DNA from: Trichosphaerium sp. ATCC 40318
Taxonomy: Eukaryota; Discosea; Flabellinia; Trichosidae
Direction of reading: 5' to 3'
Assembly: GCA_038496445.1 (NCBI GenBank)
Contig: JALMLS010000579.1
Location: 248,001 to 312,000, forward strand
Length of the DNA stretch: 64,000 nucleotides
Made by a program: the position numbers and the translations under genes. Positions 32,673 to 44,985 of the stretch are shown piece after piece; the stretch's first letter is position 1, and each line of letters begins with the position of its first letter. The notes below the pieces were generated by a model. The model searched no databases. It was not told where the DNA came from and saw nothing but the letters and a program-made list of their open reading frames with translations.

Positions 32673-34227
32673 ATGAAAGCGCCTGATATACGTATTTCTA
32701 GTAGTGGTGAACACCATGAGAGGCGTAGGCGCCATAGAAGTAGGAGAAAACATAAATCATCTGGGCATTCCAAACGGCACAGCCATAGACACCACAAACA
32801 TAGTAGTCACAAAAGCAAGCGTCACAGACGTCTTTCGTACAAACCAGATAATACAGATTATTTTTCACAATTACCGCCCGGTGAGTCATGCTGTTGAGCA
32901 AATTTCGCGTCGTGGCTATCTTTTAACTCAATTCCAGAAATATGTTTACAAATCTTCTGTAACTTGTCCTTTCGCGATGTCAGCGCCATAGGCAAGTAAG
33001 TGTACACATTCTACACTAGGATGTTGTATCAAAATAACGAATTTCTCAAAGCGTTGCAAAGTACTTTTCTGGTCTTTCAACTGACTCTACGATATGGCAG
33101 AAACTGTGTCAGCAGCAAGGCTTTCGCTCATACAGAAAACGTGTACGAAACAACATTCCCATCTTTGACATTCCACCTTTGTTCTAAACTGATTCTTTTT
33201 GTTCTCAGAGAATAAGAAACTACAGACAATTGTTTATAAAAAATTGGAAACGCAAGCATGATCCATTTCAAAAGCTCAGGGTCACTGGTCCGGTAAGTTA
33301 TTTAAAACAGTTTCGAAGAAAAATGAAGAGATTCACTTGTGACATTTCACATTGTGTTCAGCTTGTGTTGAAACTATTTGAAGGTTCATGGAGTTCGTAT
33401 TTCACATGGGCGCATATTAAACGAGACAGTCCTATCACATCAAGTACCTCACCATAGTCTGCGACCTATTTTTATCAAGGTAAAAACTGTTATTGTTTTT
33501 ATTTATAGTTCAGTATGTCTTTGACAAGGACACTAAGTCTTCCTCTAGAATATTTGTTGGGAAGTGTATTGTACTGTGTATATTGCAGCAGTACCCGATG
33601 CAGCGGAGGGTGACCACTCAAGAGTACTATCAAACTTTGTTATAGGTTGTTAATAAGTTTAGAGTGCGCTTCCTTTAGAAGTGAATGCGATGAAAGTTTT
33701 GTTGAGGCGTGGTTACTACTGGCAGCAGCGCCCTGGATCAAGGTATACATTTTTTGTTCAACCCACTTGACATAGTTTAGTTATCATACTGGGCTTAAAA
33801 ATAAAGGATGGACATTACCAGATAATGTATGAAGCGGAGTTATTAAATGTTTATTTTTACTTACAAAAAATTTTAAAGGTGTCTGCAAGGAAGAGTGACA
33901 TTACTTTTTCAGGTGATCCCAATTACTCTTTTTTGGTAATGGCCAGAGTATCCAAAATGGGTTCAAAAAATAGTACCAACAATATGCACTATGACTTAGG
34001 TACTAAAGAGCAGTATTTACAATAGTTTTCGGTTTAAATTCATACTTTCTGTTTATTTTTAGAAGCGTTTAAGTCAGATATGGCCTATCTCATTCGTCTT
34101 CTTCGACGGTCAGATGAATATAAAACAATTAGAATCAGGAATTGAGGTCATAAACAACATGTACATTAAAGTCAGTGTAAATAAACAAATCAAAGATTTT
34201 GAAAAAAAAATGGTATGTTTTCCCTGA
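32673..34227 (+). CDS. F-box protein with Arg/His-rich N-terminus
   Basis: Start MKAPDIRISSSGEHHERRRR leads a striking basic/His-rich segment (RKHKSSGHSKRHSHRHHKHS). The exon ends at ..YFSQLPP and splices over 58 bases to EICLQIFCNLSFRDVSAIG, a clear F-box (LPPEICLQIF..LSFRDV), with KYFSGLSTDSTIWQKLCQQQ, GFRSYRKRV completing the domain. Downstream coding exons read RNYRQLFIKNWKRKHDPFQK, VHGVRISHGRILNETVLSHQ, FQYVFDKDTKSSSRIFVGK, KDGHYQIMYEAELLNVYFYL, GDPNYSFLVMARVSKMGSKN and RLSQIWPISFVFFDGQMNIK before the stop at 34227. F-box proteins recruit substrates to SCF ligases through SKP1. The C-terminal domain was not recognised, and some middle exon borders (33480-33800) are uncertain. Confidence 0.7.
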
Positions 34228-34380
34228 CCAGATCTGATTAGTAAGCCGTTGCTACAACAATAGAATATTGTTATGTCTTGGTAATGAGTTATTTTTGATA
34301 GTCAGTACTTGTTAAAATCGACATAGAGTCAGTTGCAACTAATCTATTGATTTATTTTTGTTCAAGCAACTATTTAACAA

Positions 34381-37300
34381 TTATACTGAAACTAACTCCT
34401 CTTCATTACTATTAGAGTCTGTGGTACTATCCACATCACCTCCTTGTGATCCTTGATCTGCACTAATACGTTTTATGTACGACTTCATCTTAGCAAGTTC
34501 TTTCTGTAAAACCCAAGAGTAAGTGCAAAGAACAATTAAAAAAAAAAAGCAGCATACTTGGTCTCTATCTCGTTGTTTTTTCAATGAAGCATTTCGTTTT
34601 TCTACTGTCCTTAATTTTTCTAATAGAGCCTCACGATCACTGCTTGGCGCTTTGGATGGAGAGTCAAGATCTTAAGATAGTTAGAGATACATCCAAAAGT
34701 AAGTGCTTACCTGTAGTCTGTGTAGATTTTTTGTTAAGGTTATAGTTTTGTGAACTACCACCACTGTTGCTGCCAGTTTTAGAAGATCCACTACCGTTTC
34801 CAGAAAAGTATATTAATTTGACCTTGTGCTGTACTAATCGAGCAATAGAAACTCCTGGAGCAAGTTAGTTTAAAACCCTCGCTGAAAAACGAAAAAAACT
34901 TGTTCTGCGAATTTCTGCTGAGATCCCAAAAAAAACTGAGAAATATCGTTTATGTTGCCAATTGTACCAGCTTCAAGAAGCGCAGCAACGCATATTAATC
35001 CCCAAAAGAGGTATCTATCAATATCCTGTGATTTTATCATCATAGTTATCACTAAAACAACTAGAAGGATATGCCACACCATTGTGTTGTAAATCTATAA
35101 AACAGTGAGTCCTGATGTTTTAAGTTGTTTGATCGTACTGAAAATCCAATAACGCTGGACTCATTGTATATAGCATAAGGGATATTACGTAGTCTAAATG
35201 CAAGATATCCGCCATATCCAAGTAATGCAACAAGCTGAAACAACAGTAAACTTATGTTTGTGATTTTCAGATTTTTTTTAAAAAAATCGTACGTAGACCA
35301 TGTTCATTGCAGCGAATACAATCCAAGCTGTATTTGGTCTACAAGTATAATAGTTATTTGAGTTGTAGTACACTGTTTTAATTTCCTATCGCAAATACTG
35401 AGTGAGTTAAGTTAATATATGTTACAATTAAGTACCAAATTTTTCTCGATTTTTCCAATGCTTGTCATGAGGATAAGAAAAACAAGTTCTGTCGCCAAGA
35501 TCAGCATGAGAACAAACCCAACCATCTTATCGCTAATTCTCACGATAACAACAGCTTTGTTTGCATACAATTGCCATACACGCCAACTTTTTGCAAACAA
35601 ACTCCTAAAACAAAGAAATCAGTATTTTTCATTTCACGTGAAAATCACGTGTACCCAAACAACAAAGAGAACCCTAATCCGTAGAGCCATACTGCAAGAT
35701 TACATGACCAAGCTCCTATTATACCAGGTGCCATAAATATCACTGAAGCGTACACAAGAATACTTCCAAGCAAGATACCTTTTTTTGAAGTAAAGTAAGA
35801 AAACAATTTATGTACTATTCATGAAGTCTGAGTACGTACCAATCATGAAAGTTGGAGAAGAAGCTTTAATTAACTTGTGGCTACGCATTATCACAACTGC
35901 AAAAATAAGGAATACGGATATAATGGCAGCGAAAATCAAGATCCCAGTGAAAACCCACTCAATTGTTGCATCTCCTGAGGAGAACAAGTTAGTTTTTGGA
36001 TGACTTAATTGCGTGATAAATACGTACCAAATTCTTGTGTAACTTGTCTGTCGTTCCACATTGGCATTGGATAAACAAAGTCAGATAAATTAAATCCTAA
36101 GCTAGGCCCAACAAGATGAACAGTTTTGTTAACAAACTGAACAGGCGTTGATTCAATTAGTTGTGTATGATCAGGGTTGAACGCAGTCTACAAAACAAAT
36201 CAGTATACTACAAACTGCAAATCCGTTAACGCACTCTTCCATAAAACGATTCTAGCGTAGATAACTCTATGTTTCTAGCAATCACATCCGGATCCATACT
36301 AATAGATTTCTGACAAAAAAATATGAGTTTGAGCGATAAAATGGCTTGTTACTTTACCTCAATAGCACGTTGTAGGACAATGCCATTACTCGCTGACATG
36401 GCTGACCACCAACTAGGCTCATATCCGAATTGACTTTCGAATAAATTTGCAAAGTTGCCTGCTGATCCAACCCAATCCCCTGTTGCTTTAACGAAGCGTC
36501 TATCCCACTAAACATCAGTGTTATAAAAAAAATACCCAAGTTTACAAACGTACAATGACAGATGAAATAAGGTATTCTAGTACATTATCTGTATCGTCTT
36601 TGATAAGATTAGGCCACCTTCCAGCGTACATGACAGGTGTGATGACAGCTTTGGCGTGATAATTTTTTTCTTTCATTGTTTTTAACATAAACGGCAAAGG
36701 TTCAACAAATAGTCCGTTATTACAAACCTAAGAAATCCTCAATAAACAAAAAAAACGTTGGATCCTTTTTAATAATTTATGAATATCGTACAGCAAAAGC
36801 ATCAGCGCCAAAAGACATTGCTTCCTGGAGAAAATGACTAGTTAGAAATTATTAAATGATAAAAGTACACGTGCATCAAGTGCTGCTGTGTAGTTTTGTA
36901 GCACGTCGGGTCTTTCATATAAGAGCGATTGGTCCTCTCCGCTTATTTGTTGTATTGTTGATGTGTATAAGACTTTCATTCCTGCTTCGGTTGCCTTTCA
37001 ATCAAAGAGTTAAACAGCGATAAAAATACCGGAGATGTAATATTACGTACCAGTGCGCTTAAACTACCACAGAGAAGCCTAGAGAAAAAAAACTCCGTTT
37101 GTACCATCACTATTGTCTTCACGCGATTAATTTGTAGTAAAGGAACGAAAGATGCGGCCATTCTAATGACGTATTAATTACGGAAAAGGGCATCCCAAAA
37201 TACTTCAAAATCCAGAGGGGAAAAAAAAAGTCTAACCTTTCGGTTGGTGTTTGTGTACTGAACATATAATTCGAGCTCTGATATAATCCAGTTGTAGCAT

Positions 37301-38097
37301 GGTACGCCATCTAAACAATTCAATAACGCATTAGCACGCGAGGTAACTAATTGTTTTTCATTATCACAAGGCTTACCGTAATAATTTTGTTAGGGTCTAT
37401 TAATGCTCCTTTAACGGGAGCAAAGAGGTCTGAGCGAATAAGACCAAATAAAAATTTCACGCCTAAACAGACGTTATTAGTTTACTGTATTTTATACATA
37501 AAAGCGCTAATTGTGCATCAATCAATGGTTAAAATAAAAACAAACACCCAAACTAGAAGCTCTTTTTTTTTCAATTTTTTTTTTTCAATCACGTGACAAA
37601 CGTGACCAATGAAAAAATAAAGTGGTTTTTCTTAGAGTCGAAGCAAAGGAAAGAATAGCGTGAAGTAATTTTTTGAAGAAGTTAAAACTCACTTGTATTC
37701 GTTAGAAGTTCTCTGTGAGCTGCCATAACAGACTCAGAGTTTTCAGTAGCGTTAACAACACGTAATTCAACACCATATGTCTTGTTTCCTTGTTTTATTC
37801 CACCTAAAAAAAACAAGTTAGCAATCGTTGATTGGGATACTGTTTCGATTGGTAACTCCGACAGAAAAGTTGTAAAGTGGTGTTACCCTTTCACTCTAGA
37901 GTGATTTTTTTTTGTTTCTTTGGTGTACCGTTTGCGTTAGTATGGTTCACCCAGAAGAGTATACCATCAAGAAGTTCTTTAGGCGTATTATTTTCATTCT
38001 GTTCAGGGTAGACAGAAACGTGACCAAACGTAATGTACTCGTCAAAGGCGTATACTGAGGATACCAGTATTACGAATACAACTAAGAAATGCTGCAT
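34381..38097 (-). CDS. Class C GPCR (GABA-B/Grl-like)
   Basis: Start at 38097 with a signal peptide (MQHFLVVFVILVSSVYA). The extracellular part has a periplasmic-binding-protein-like domain: FDEYITFGHVSVYPEQ, ELLDGILFWVNHTN, KTYGVELRVVNATENSES, TTGLYQSSNYMFSTQTP, AMSFGADAFAVCNNGLFVEP, GDWVGSAGNFANLFESQFGY. Seven membrane helices follow (e.g. WVFTGILIFAAIISVFLIFA, GILLGSILVYASVIFMAPG, VGFVLMLILATELVFLILM, FWGLICVAALLEAGTIGN), with the class C-type KSWRVWQLYANK loop. The tail has a coiled coil (ALLEKLRTVEKRNASLKKQR, LAKMKSYIKRISA) and ends EEELVSV. Coiled-coil tails drive GABA-B heterodimers. The organisation matches Dictyostelium Grl and animal GABA-B receptors. Ligand is unknown. More than ten introns. 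Confidence 0.85.
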
Positions 38098-38894
38098 AGG
38101 TGCCTTCTACTTCGTTTGAATGAAGTAACGCGGCCTTATAATTTTCCCAATGCCTTAAGCCAAAAAAAAAGGACACTCTTCCAACAAACGGATTGCCTTT
38201 GTTCTCCGAAGGCAAAGACTACTCATATACTCAGTAAACACTACACTGGCTGTAGTGAACTCCGACGACCTATTGAAGCAGTTCCAGAAAATCACATGTA
38301 CAAATCCAACAGCGCTAACCAAAATGTACGATAAGAATGATACAGTCAGAACGGGTAGCCATTGTTTAGCAGACCGGATAATTCACACATTGATTCTATT
38401 ATTCTTCCGTTATGATTGAATATTCGAATATAATTAACATTCGTTTGTATTCATATTCATTCATTATTCATACACGTTGAACTGCGACAGTAAACAGTCA
38501 AATTGTGCAATTTGATGCTGATTTTATTGGATTTGTGATGTTGCCTGGAAGTAAAAAAAAAGAGCATTCCTGTAAAGTGGCAACATAGGAGCTAAGCCAA
38601 AAGCTTCCCAAAATCCTGAGTCACCAACACTTGGTGAATGTTCATGAATAAATATTAAAGAATATGCAATGCTGGACAATGAATATGAATAGTGATTGTA
38701 TTCAAACGGAAGAACATATTAACAACCATCACCAATCAAAAGAAAGGTTCGGAAAATGCGGTTCGCTAATGTTTGGGAGCGTGTTAAACTATTCATTGCT
38801 CGTTAGCGACTTGGATTTGTTTGAAAAATTCGGGCTTCAATAAAAGTCATGGAGGCTGTTAAAATTAAATTAAAATGAAGTAATAGCAAGCGAG
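38098..38894. other. Intergenic region, divergent promoters and possible MITE
   Basis: About 800 bases between the class C GPCR start (-) and the FIG4 start (+). The centre is occupied by an inverted-repeat element (38402-38714, listed separately). The flanks should carry both promoters. No coding content was recognised. Confidence 0.5.
38402..38714. mobile_element. Possible non-autonomous inverted-repeat element (MITE-like)
   Basis: The ends are inverted copies: TTCTTCCGTT at 38402 and AACGGAAGAA ending at 38714. An inner pair, TATTCATATTCATT near 38449 and its complement AATGAATATGAATA near 38678, is also inverted. The interior is AT-rich with no coding frame. About 313 bases with terminal inverted repeats in an intergenic region fits a MITE. 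No convincing target-site duplication was seen and no second copy is in the window. Confidence 0.4.
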
Positions 38895-41800
38895 ATGGAA
38901 GACAAGTTCGTATTACCGCCACCTAAATTCCACTTGGACGCTTTTACACTTTATGAAACAAAACACGTAATAAATTACGCTCAACGCCATTTATTGACAA
39001 TGTATCAAGCGATTTTACCTAGTTGGGGCGACTGAATGTAAAACCGAGTACAGAATCTTAAAAATCGATAGATCAGTGTTGGTACGCGTTATATAGTACA
39101 AAGATACACTCGAAAAGCTGTTAAAACGAATTTGTTAATAGGAGCTAAGTATTGAAGAAGTCAGTGGTCATTATTCACGTACAGACATACGCGGGATCAT
39201 TGAGACATTGGATAAAGGAAATAAAGCAACTGGCGGTTTAAGAAAAATAGGACGCGTGTATGGTATTATCGGTGAGTAATTAACGCGTCAGCGCGTATTT
39301 TAAAACCAAAAAAAATTGCTTGGAATGTTTTTAACGCTTTTTTTTGAACGTTCTTATAATCCGTCTTTAGGCTTTGTGAGGTTCACCTATGGGTACTACA
39401 TGATACTAATAACAGGTAAGAATGAATTTAAGGCATTCATAAAGAGAATTTTTGGTTTTGTCTAAAGATGATTTTAGGTCGGAAACAAGTTGCTGAGATT
39501 GGTCGCCATATTATCTATACTGTTACTGATTTATGCGATATTTACATACCTGCGCATCATCACAAGGATAAGCAGTTGCTTGGAACAACAAATGAAGACA
39601 AGTATGTATAAAAACAAGCTGGTGGCTGAAGATTATTTACTGGATTTGTTTAGGTACAGAGCATTGTTCTCTGTTCTGGACTTCACAAAAGAGTTTTATT
39701 TTTCTTATACTTATGATTTAGTACGTCAATTAAACAAGTAATACATAAATTCTATGTATCACGTGACAACACTTTTTTACTATTAATACCCTTTGTTTTG
39801 TGTTGTTTTATTTTGTATACAAGATTTAATCTTATTCGAGTCTAGACAAACACGCTCCAAACTAATATGACACCGATTGACCCAAATGCAAGACAAAGTA
39901 GAGATATGTTTGTATGGAATACATCTTTAACAAAAGGTAAAGAAAAATTTATTGTGGCGCAGCAAGCCCTTCACTACAGTCCAATAACTTCATTTTTTTT
40001 ACATTCTAGATTTCCGAAAACATATTAAAACTTCAGAACTATGGGCACCTAGCCTTATATATGGGTATTTGGGACAGTTTAGTATCCTTTAGAGATTGTT
40101 GCACAGTTCCTATACTCCAGTTTCACTTGACAACAATAGAAATAGAATACCAGGGAAGAACTTTAAGAATGACTTTAATAGCAAGAAGATCAAGTAAATT
40201 TGCTGGAACTAGATACTTGAAGAGAGGTGTCAATAATCAAGGTATTGTACAGCAGTTACGAAATGGTGTTTATTGACTACATTTTTAACTTGTAGGCTGT
40301 GTTGCAAATGATTGTGAGACCGAACAAATCATCAGTGATGTAAATTTGGGCAACCGTGGATTCTCATCATTTATCCAACATCGCGGATCTATACCAGTTT
40401 TTTGGGGTCAACCTGATACAGGCACGTGATTTCATATTGTTTATTTAAAAAGATAGGTACCTTGTGTTAATGTGATTAGGTATTAATAATCCAAAGAGAA
40501 ATATAGAGATAGTACGCGTTGATCCTTTTTATGGTACAATTTTTTTTTTATGTTTCTTAATCACAATACTAATGTTGTTTACAGCTGCAACTATTCTTCA
40601 TTTTTCGAACTTGTATGAGCGTTATGGTTCACCGATTATTGTATTAAGTCTTATAAAGGTACCGTGATATAGATTATATGTATATAAACCTTACAAGCAT
40701 AGAAAATTTCATCAGAAAAGACACCACGTGAATCAACTCTTGGAAACGAATTTGATGGAGCAATCAATTTCTTGCAAAGCACGCTTCCTGATGGGGCTTT
40801 AGAGTACCATGCATGGGATTTTAAGAAAGCTGCTAAGAGGTACCATCATTAACAAAATAAATTGTAAGGTGTACTTAATACCGCTTTTAGAGACCGACGA
40901 AATCTTCAAGCAGAAATGAACGAAATAGCTCAAAAAGCTATTGTAAAAACAGGATTTTTTCATAGCGGTAAACGTCAATACGTAACTGTAAGGAGGGCTC
41001 TATGTAGTAATTAATGTTATATTAATTATAAATCTAGGTAGTAAGACAATCAACTTCAAATGAACCACCAAGCGTAGGCAACTATGCAGATGATAATTAT
41101 GGTACGAAAAAAACATGGTTGTTGAAAATTATTGACTTGATCTTTTGATTTAAGGTTGTGTTCAAAAGGGTATACTTAGAGCAAATTGTATAGATTCGTT
41201 AGATCGTACTAATGCTGCATCATTTTGTATGGGTCAATGCGCTCTTGGTCATCAAGTAAGCCAAAAAAAATACTTTGCCGATTGTTAATAGAATTGTAGT
41301 TATATGCAATGGGCATCACTTCATCTCCTTTTTTGGATTTTGAAAGTAACATAACGTTCAATTTGATGCAACTTTATGAACTGTCAGGCCATGCGCTAGC
41401 GCTTCAAGTACGTCTAAAGCATTTCACAGCTATAACACAATGATCTTTCTAAGTTGTTTTTAGTATGGTGGTTCTGGTCTTGCACATACAATGAAAACGT
41501 TTGCAAATAAGAGTATTGCTGGCACTGGTAAAGATTTATTTGTTGCTGTTAGAAGGTTTGTATCAAATGTACTCAAAGACGAGGAGAAACAACAAAGCTT
41601 TAACCTTGTATTGGGTATGTATAAACCTCATCCTTTACGACAACATATTTGGGATATGGAGTCAGACCACTTTCTACATTTTCGAAAACCTCCTCCAATG
41701 TTGGTCTGGTACGTCATCATTGTTACCTTTTTCATGGTTCTAAAGGGTCCTTAGTAATACACCGTGGTATGAAAATGCTATGAAAGAGTTTAAAAGGCGT

Positions 41801-43156
41801 ACAGAGCCCAAGGAAGAAGTAAGACAAGAGTTGGCAAAACAGCATGAAGAACAAAAAACAGAAGTTTTGAATAACTACTACAACATACACCAATTGACTT
41901 CTTTTGATCAATTACTCGACAACGGTACGTGTAAATATCCAGTATACTATGTACTTGAAAATAAGATATTCTTGTGTAAGATATCTAAGAAAAGTTGTTC
42001 TTTAGAAGTCCATGTGTCAGTTGTTCACAAAGAAGATGAAATAAAATTATCTCGAAATATTCTTAAAGAAAAAGACGAAGCTCAACAAGAAATTGATGAA
42101 GAAGAAGAAGCACAACATATAATGTACGTTGATGATAGGATATCAATTCTTTGACATGGCCACTTTTTTTTGCAAAAGCATGTCACGTGGCAATGATAAA
42201 CAACAAAAAAATATCTGACCTTTTCTTTAAGTAACAAGAATATTCGTAAATGGATGGGCTACTTTGCCAAGCCTAGTGTTAAGAAGTTAGTTGTCAGAAC
42301 ACCTTCTCAAAATGTTATCAAGAAACGTGCCACACGTGCTCTTGATTCTCTTGCTATTATATACGGCACAAAGATTGCAATCAATAACCACGAGAAAGCA
42401 TATTTTAAACAGTACGAAAATTGTTGATTTTTTTTTCAATGTTTTTTTTGATTTTGTGCTCTCAACAGTCATTAGCTTTATTGGCAAAAATATTGCTAGC
42501 GATAGCTATTGTTGTGTTTATTGTATAGAGAATCTTGTTTTATCATATTAACTGATAACAACTCTTCAAGTTTATCTAACTGTATTAGTTATTCTAACTT
42601 GAACAAACTGATAAATCTTCGAAAAACAGAAGGAAGAGTAGTTCGTAGAGAAAAATATAAAAAGTTCGTAGATAATACAAGCCCTTTAAATCCTACAATG
42701 CTTATGACAAATGAATCTCAAACAAAACTAAGAGCATCATACGCACTTAACTGTGAATTAAAGTACGTCAAGTTATCTTTTTATGAAAAAAAGCGATAAT
42801 CTTGGAAGTTTGATTCGGTTTTCTCCGTACCCATCCGATTTTATTACTTTCTTTTCTAACCAATATATCACCAGTGTATTTGAAGCCATTTTATGTTGTT
42901 AACCGTTATTTTGTTGCTGGCTATGTAAAACAGTGTCACGATTAATTTCCTATTTTTTTCCTGCTTTTTTTAATTAAGTGTTTTTTGCTCATTGTTTGTT
43001 TTTAGCGCTTGTCAGGACGATGCACAACTACTAGTACTCGATAAATTATCTGGTGCTAATTTAGATGTATATAATGCGTCTGTGGGTATTCCAGATATGC
43101 TATTACAGCCACCACAGAGGCCAATTGGTTTACTTCATGAGCCTGTAAAAACATAA
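38895..43156 (+). CDS. FIG4: FIG4/Sac3-type phosphoinositide 5-phosphatase
   Basis: Start [20 protein letters not shown], then the SAC domain: [118 protein letters not shown]. The catalytic loop is [12 protein letters not shown] (CX5R). [19 protein letters not shown] and [13 protein letters not shown] follow as in FIG4, which removes the 5-phosphate of PI(3,5)P2 on endolysosomes in complex with Vac14/PIKfyve. Exons after about 41910 ([70 protein letters not shown]) appear to continue the chain, but could be a separate small gene. One intron seems to start GC (40421) rather than GT. Confidence 0.85.
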
Positions 43157-43476
43157 CTTACAAAATTCTCTTGTACTTAAAATACAATCCTACACTATCT
43201 TATAAAGCTACATCCCTTATGTAATATCTGCGATTACATGACAGAGAAGTTCGCAAAGAACTTGTTCAAGGTGCATGTGCACTACAGAAAACTCGCTGAT
43301 TTTATAGTTGTATATGATCTCTAAAATTATTACTACACTATGTACGAGTTGCAATACGGACTTATTTCGCCTACAAAACAACTCTAGAACGATATGAGCG
43401 TCCAAAACGAGAGGTACTTCCCAAAACCCGTTTTGGAATTGTTGTTCTAAATAAGTACAAACACATCTTCGTAGCA
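43157..43476. other. Intergenic
   Basis: 320 bases between FIG4 and the C-type lectin gene, both plus. It presumably holds the lectin gene promoter. A minus-strand open frame here (43217-43477) has no recognisable content. Confidence 0.5.
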
Positions 43477-44676
43477 ATGTCTACAGTGCTTAACGTTGTA
43501 GTATATAGCATTGCGTTGATTATTGCTTCATTTTACGTAGAATCAGCTGTAGTTAAAGACTATATAATTGTCGTCGCAGGTATAGATTGGCATACGTCTA
43601 AAACAACTTGTGAAGGAGCAGGACTACAACTTGCTGAATTTGAGACTGAAACCGAATGGAATCAAGGGATTTCAGTAATAGGCAACGCTAGTCTACTCAA
43701 TAGATACTGGGTAGGCTTTAATAGAACAATCGACCCTCCTCAGAATTGCTTTGAGGTCGTAGATGAGATAGATTGCACTTGCAAGCAATGTTTGGCTGGA
43801 AACGCTACATTTTGCGATGTTTGCCGTTCTTACGTTGGGCTATTCAGATGGGTTGGTTCAAACAGATCTTTATCTGAAACAGACTTATACACTGAAACAA
43901 ACCTTATTCCATATCTTGAAACATATTGGCGTTCAGATGGACCTTCTATTAGTAGAGAAAATTGCGGTGAAATGCAGTATGATAACGGAAAGTGGATATT
44001 AAATGACCAAGCATGTGGTGACTCAGGAATAGCGTTTTGTCAGAATGTTACTATTGTAACACCTCCACCTACTTCAATGTCACCTGTGACAACGACAGGA
44101 CCACCTACAACGATAGAACCTGTGACAACGACAGAACCACCGACAACGATAGAACCACCTGTTGAGTCACCGACAATGGAGACTCCGGCAAGTACAAACA
44201 AAACTACTATTCTTATCAATGGAAAACCCATTATTTTCGTTGATGGCATACCTACTGTTACTACCTTGAATGATACATCAGATACTATCACTATAACATT
44301 CCAAGATGAAATTATACCTTTAAATATAACAAACTGTCCTGCTTCTAGTACAATAGTTATTGACGTCAAAGACGAAGAAACTCTCCAAAATAGCCTTGAA
44401 AATGGACGAAATTTCACGTTATTTTATCTTCCGGAGAATTGTGAGGAGCAATTCCAAGTGACTTTAAAGACACCAAGTAGAGAATGTACTGTGGATTCTG
44501 ACTTTATCAGTGGAAGAATTGTTGTACTACTTGATTTTGATAGTTGTGGTCAAGCTAATGAATCAAGTAGTACAATTAACGTAGTTTACTATGCTGTTCC
44601 TGTAGGTGTAGTAGTACTCGCTATTCTTGTAGCTGTTGCTTGTATTATTGTTATAAAAATAAAAAAAGCTTCATAA
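43477..44676 (+). CDS. Single-pass C-type lectin-like receptor, intronless
   Basis: One uninterrupted frame of 399 codons. Signal peptide (MSTVLNVVVYSIALIIASFY), then a C-type lectin-like domain: DWHTSKTTCEGAGLQLAEFE (alpha helices with the first Cys), RYWVGFNR, FRWVGSNRSLS, YWRSDGPSISRENCGEMQYD, GKWILNDQACGDSGIAFCQN. The disulfide Cys pairs and the WxDxxC-like end are present, though a classic EPN/QPD Ca2+-sugar motif is not obvious. An inserted Cys cluster (CTCKQCLAG..CDVC) is unusual. A Thr/Pro stalk follows (TTTEPPTTIEP repeats), then a membrane-proximal domain and one TM helix (VVYYAVPVGVVVLAILVAVA) with a basic tail KIKKAS. Many N-glycosylation sites. Probably a surface recognition or adhesion receptor. 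Confidence 0.85.
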   Translation: MSTVLNVVVYSIALIIASFYVESAVVKDYIIVVAGIDWHTSKTTCEGAGLQLAEFETETEWNQGISVIGNASLLNRYWVGFNRTIDPPQNCFEVVDEIDCTCKQCLAGNATFCDVCRSYVGLFRWVGSNRSLSETDLYTETNLIPYLETYWRSDGPSISRENCGEMQYDNGKWILNDQACGDSGIAFCQNVTIVTPPPTSMSPVTTTGPPTTIEPVTTTEPPTTIEPPVESPTMETPASTNKTTILINGKPIIFVDGIPTVTTLNDTSDTITITFQDEIIPLNITNCPASSTIVIDVKDEETLQNSLENGRNFTLFYLPENCEEQFQVTLKTPSRECTVDSDFISGRIVVLLDFDSCGQANESSSTINVVYYAVPVGVVVLAILVAVACIIVIKIKKAS

Positions 44677-44985
44677 ATTAGCACAGGTCACGTTCTTTTG
44701 TACGCCACAAGGTGAAATATTCATGTTCTAATGCAAACACTGTTGCGTGTTATAGAAAAAAGTATACTTTCTTCTTCGAATTTTATCCTACATCGTTCAC
44801 TACCTTGATCTTTCTTAAGTACAATGAAGTCTTACACCTATGTCCAAAAGGCGGTCAACCAAGACCACGTCCTTACATAAACCACTGAAACAAAACCAGT
44901 TCAACATTTGCTGACAAACGGATGTCTGTGCACGGAATTGAGATTTACTTTGAGCTAAATGTTGTTGTACAATTTGTTTTATTAT
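44677..44985. other. Intergenic, convergent 3' ends
   Basis: 309 bases between the C-type lectin gene (+) and the basic repeat protein gene (-). No feature was recognised. Confidence 0.5.

Noticed and set aside
32698-32901. Minus-strand frame with many Cys/Tyr opposite the F-box gene
   Set aside because: It is the antisense of the Arg/His-rich segment that continues in frame into a proven F-box.
42287-42551. Independent small genes in the FIG4 C-terminal region
   Set aside because: The minus frame and the Leu-rich plus frame are shadows; the in-phase exons read as a continuation of FIG4, though a separate gene from about 41910 is not excluded.
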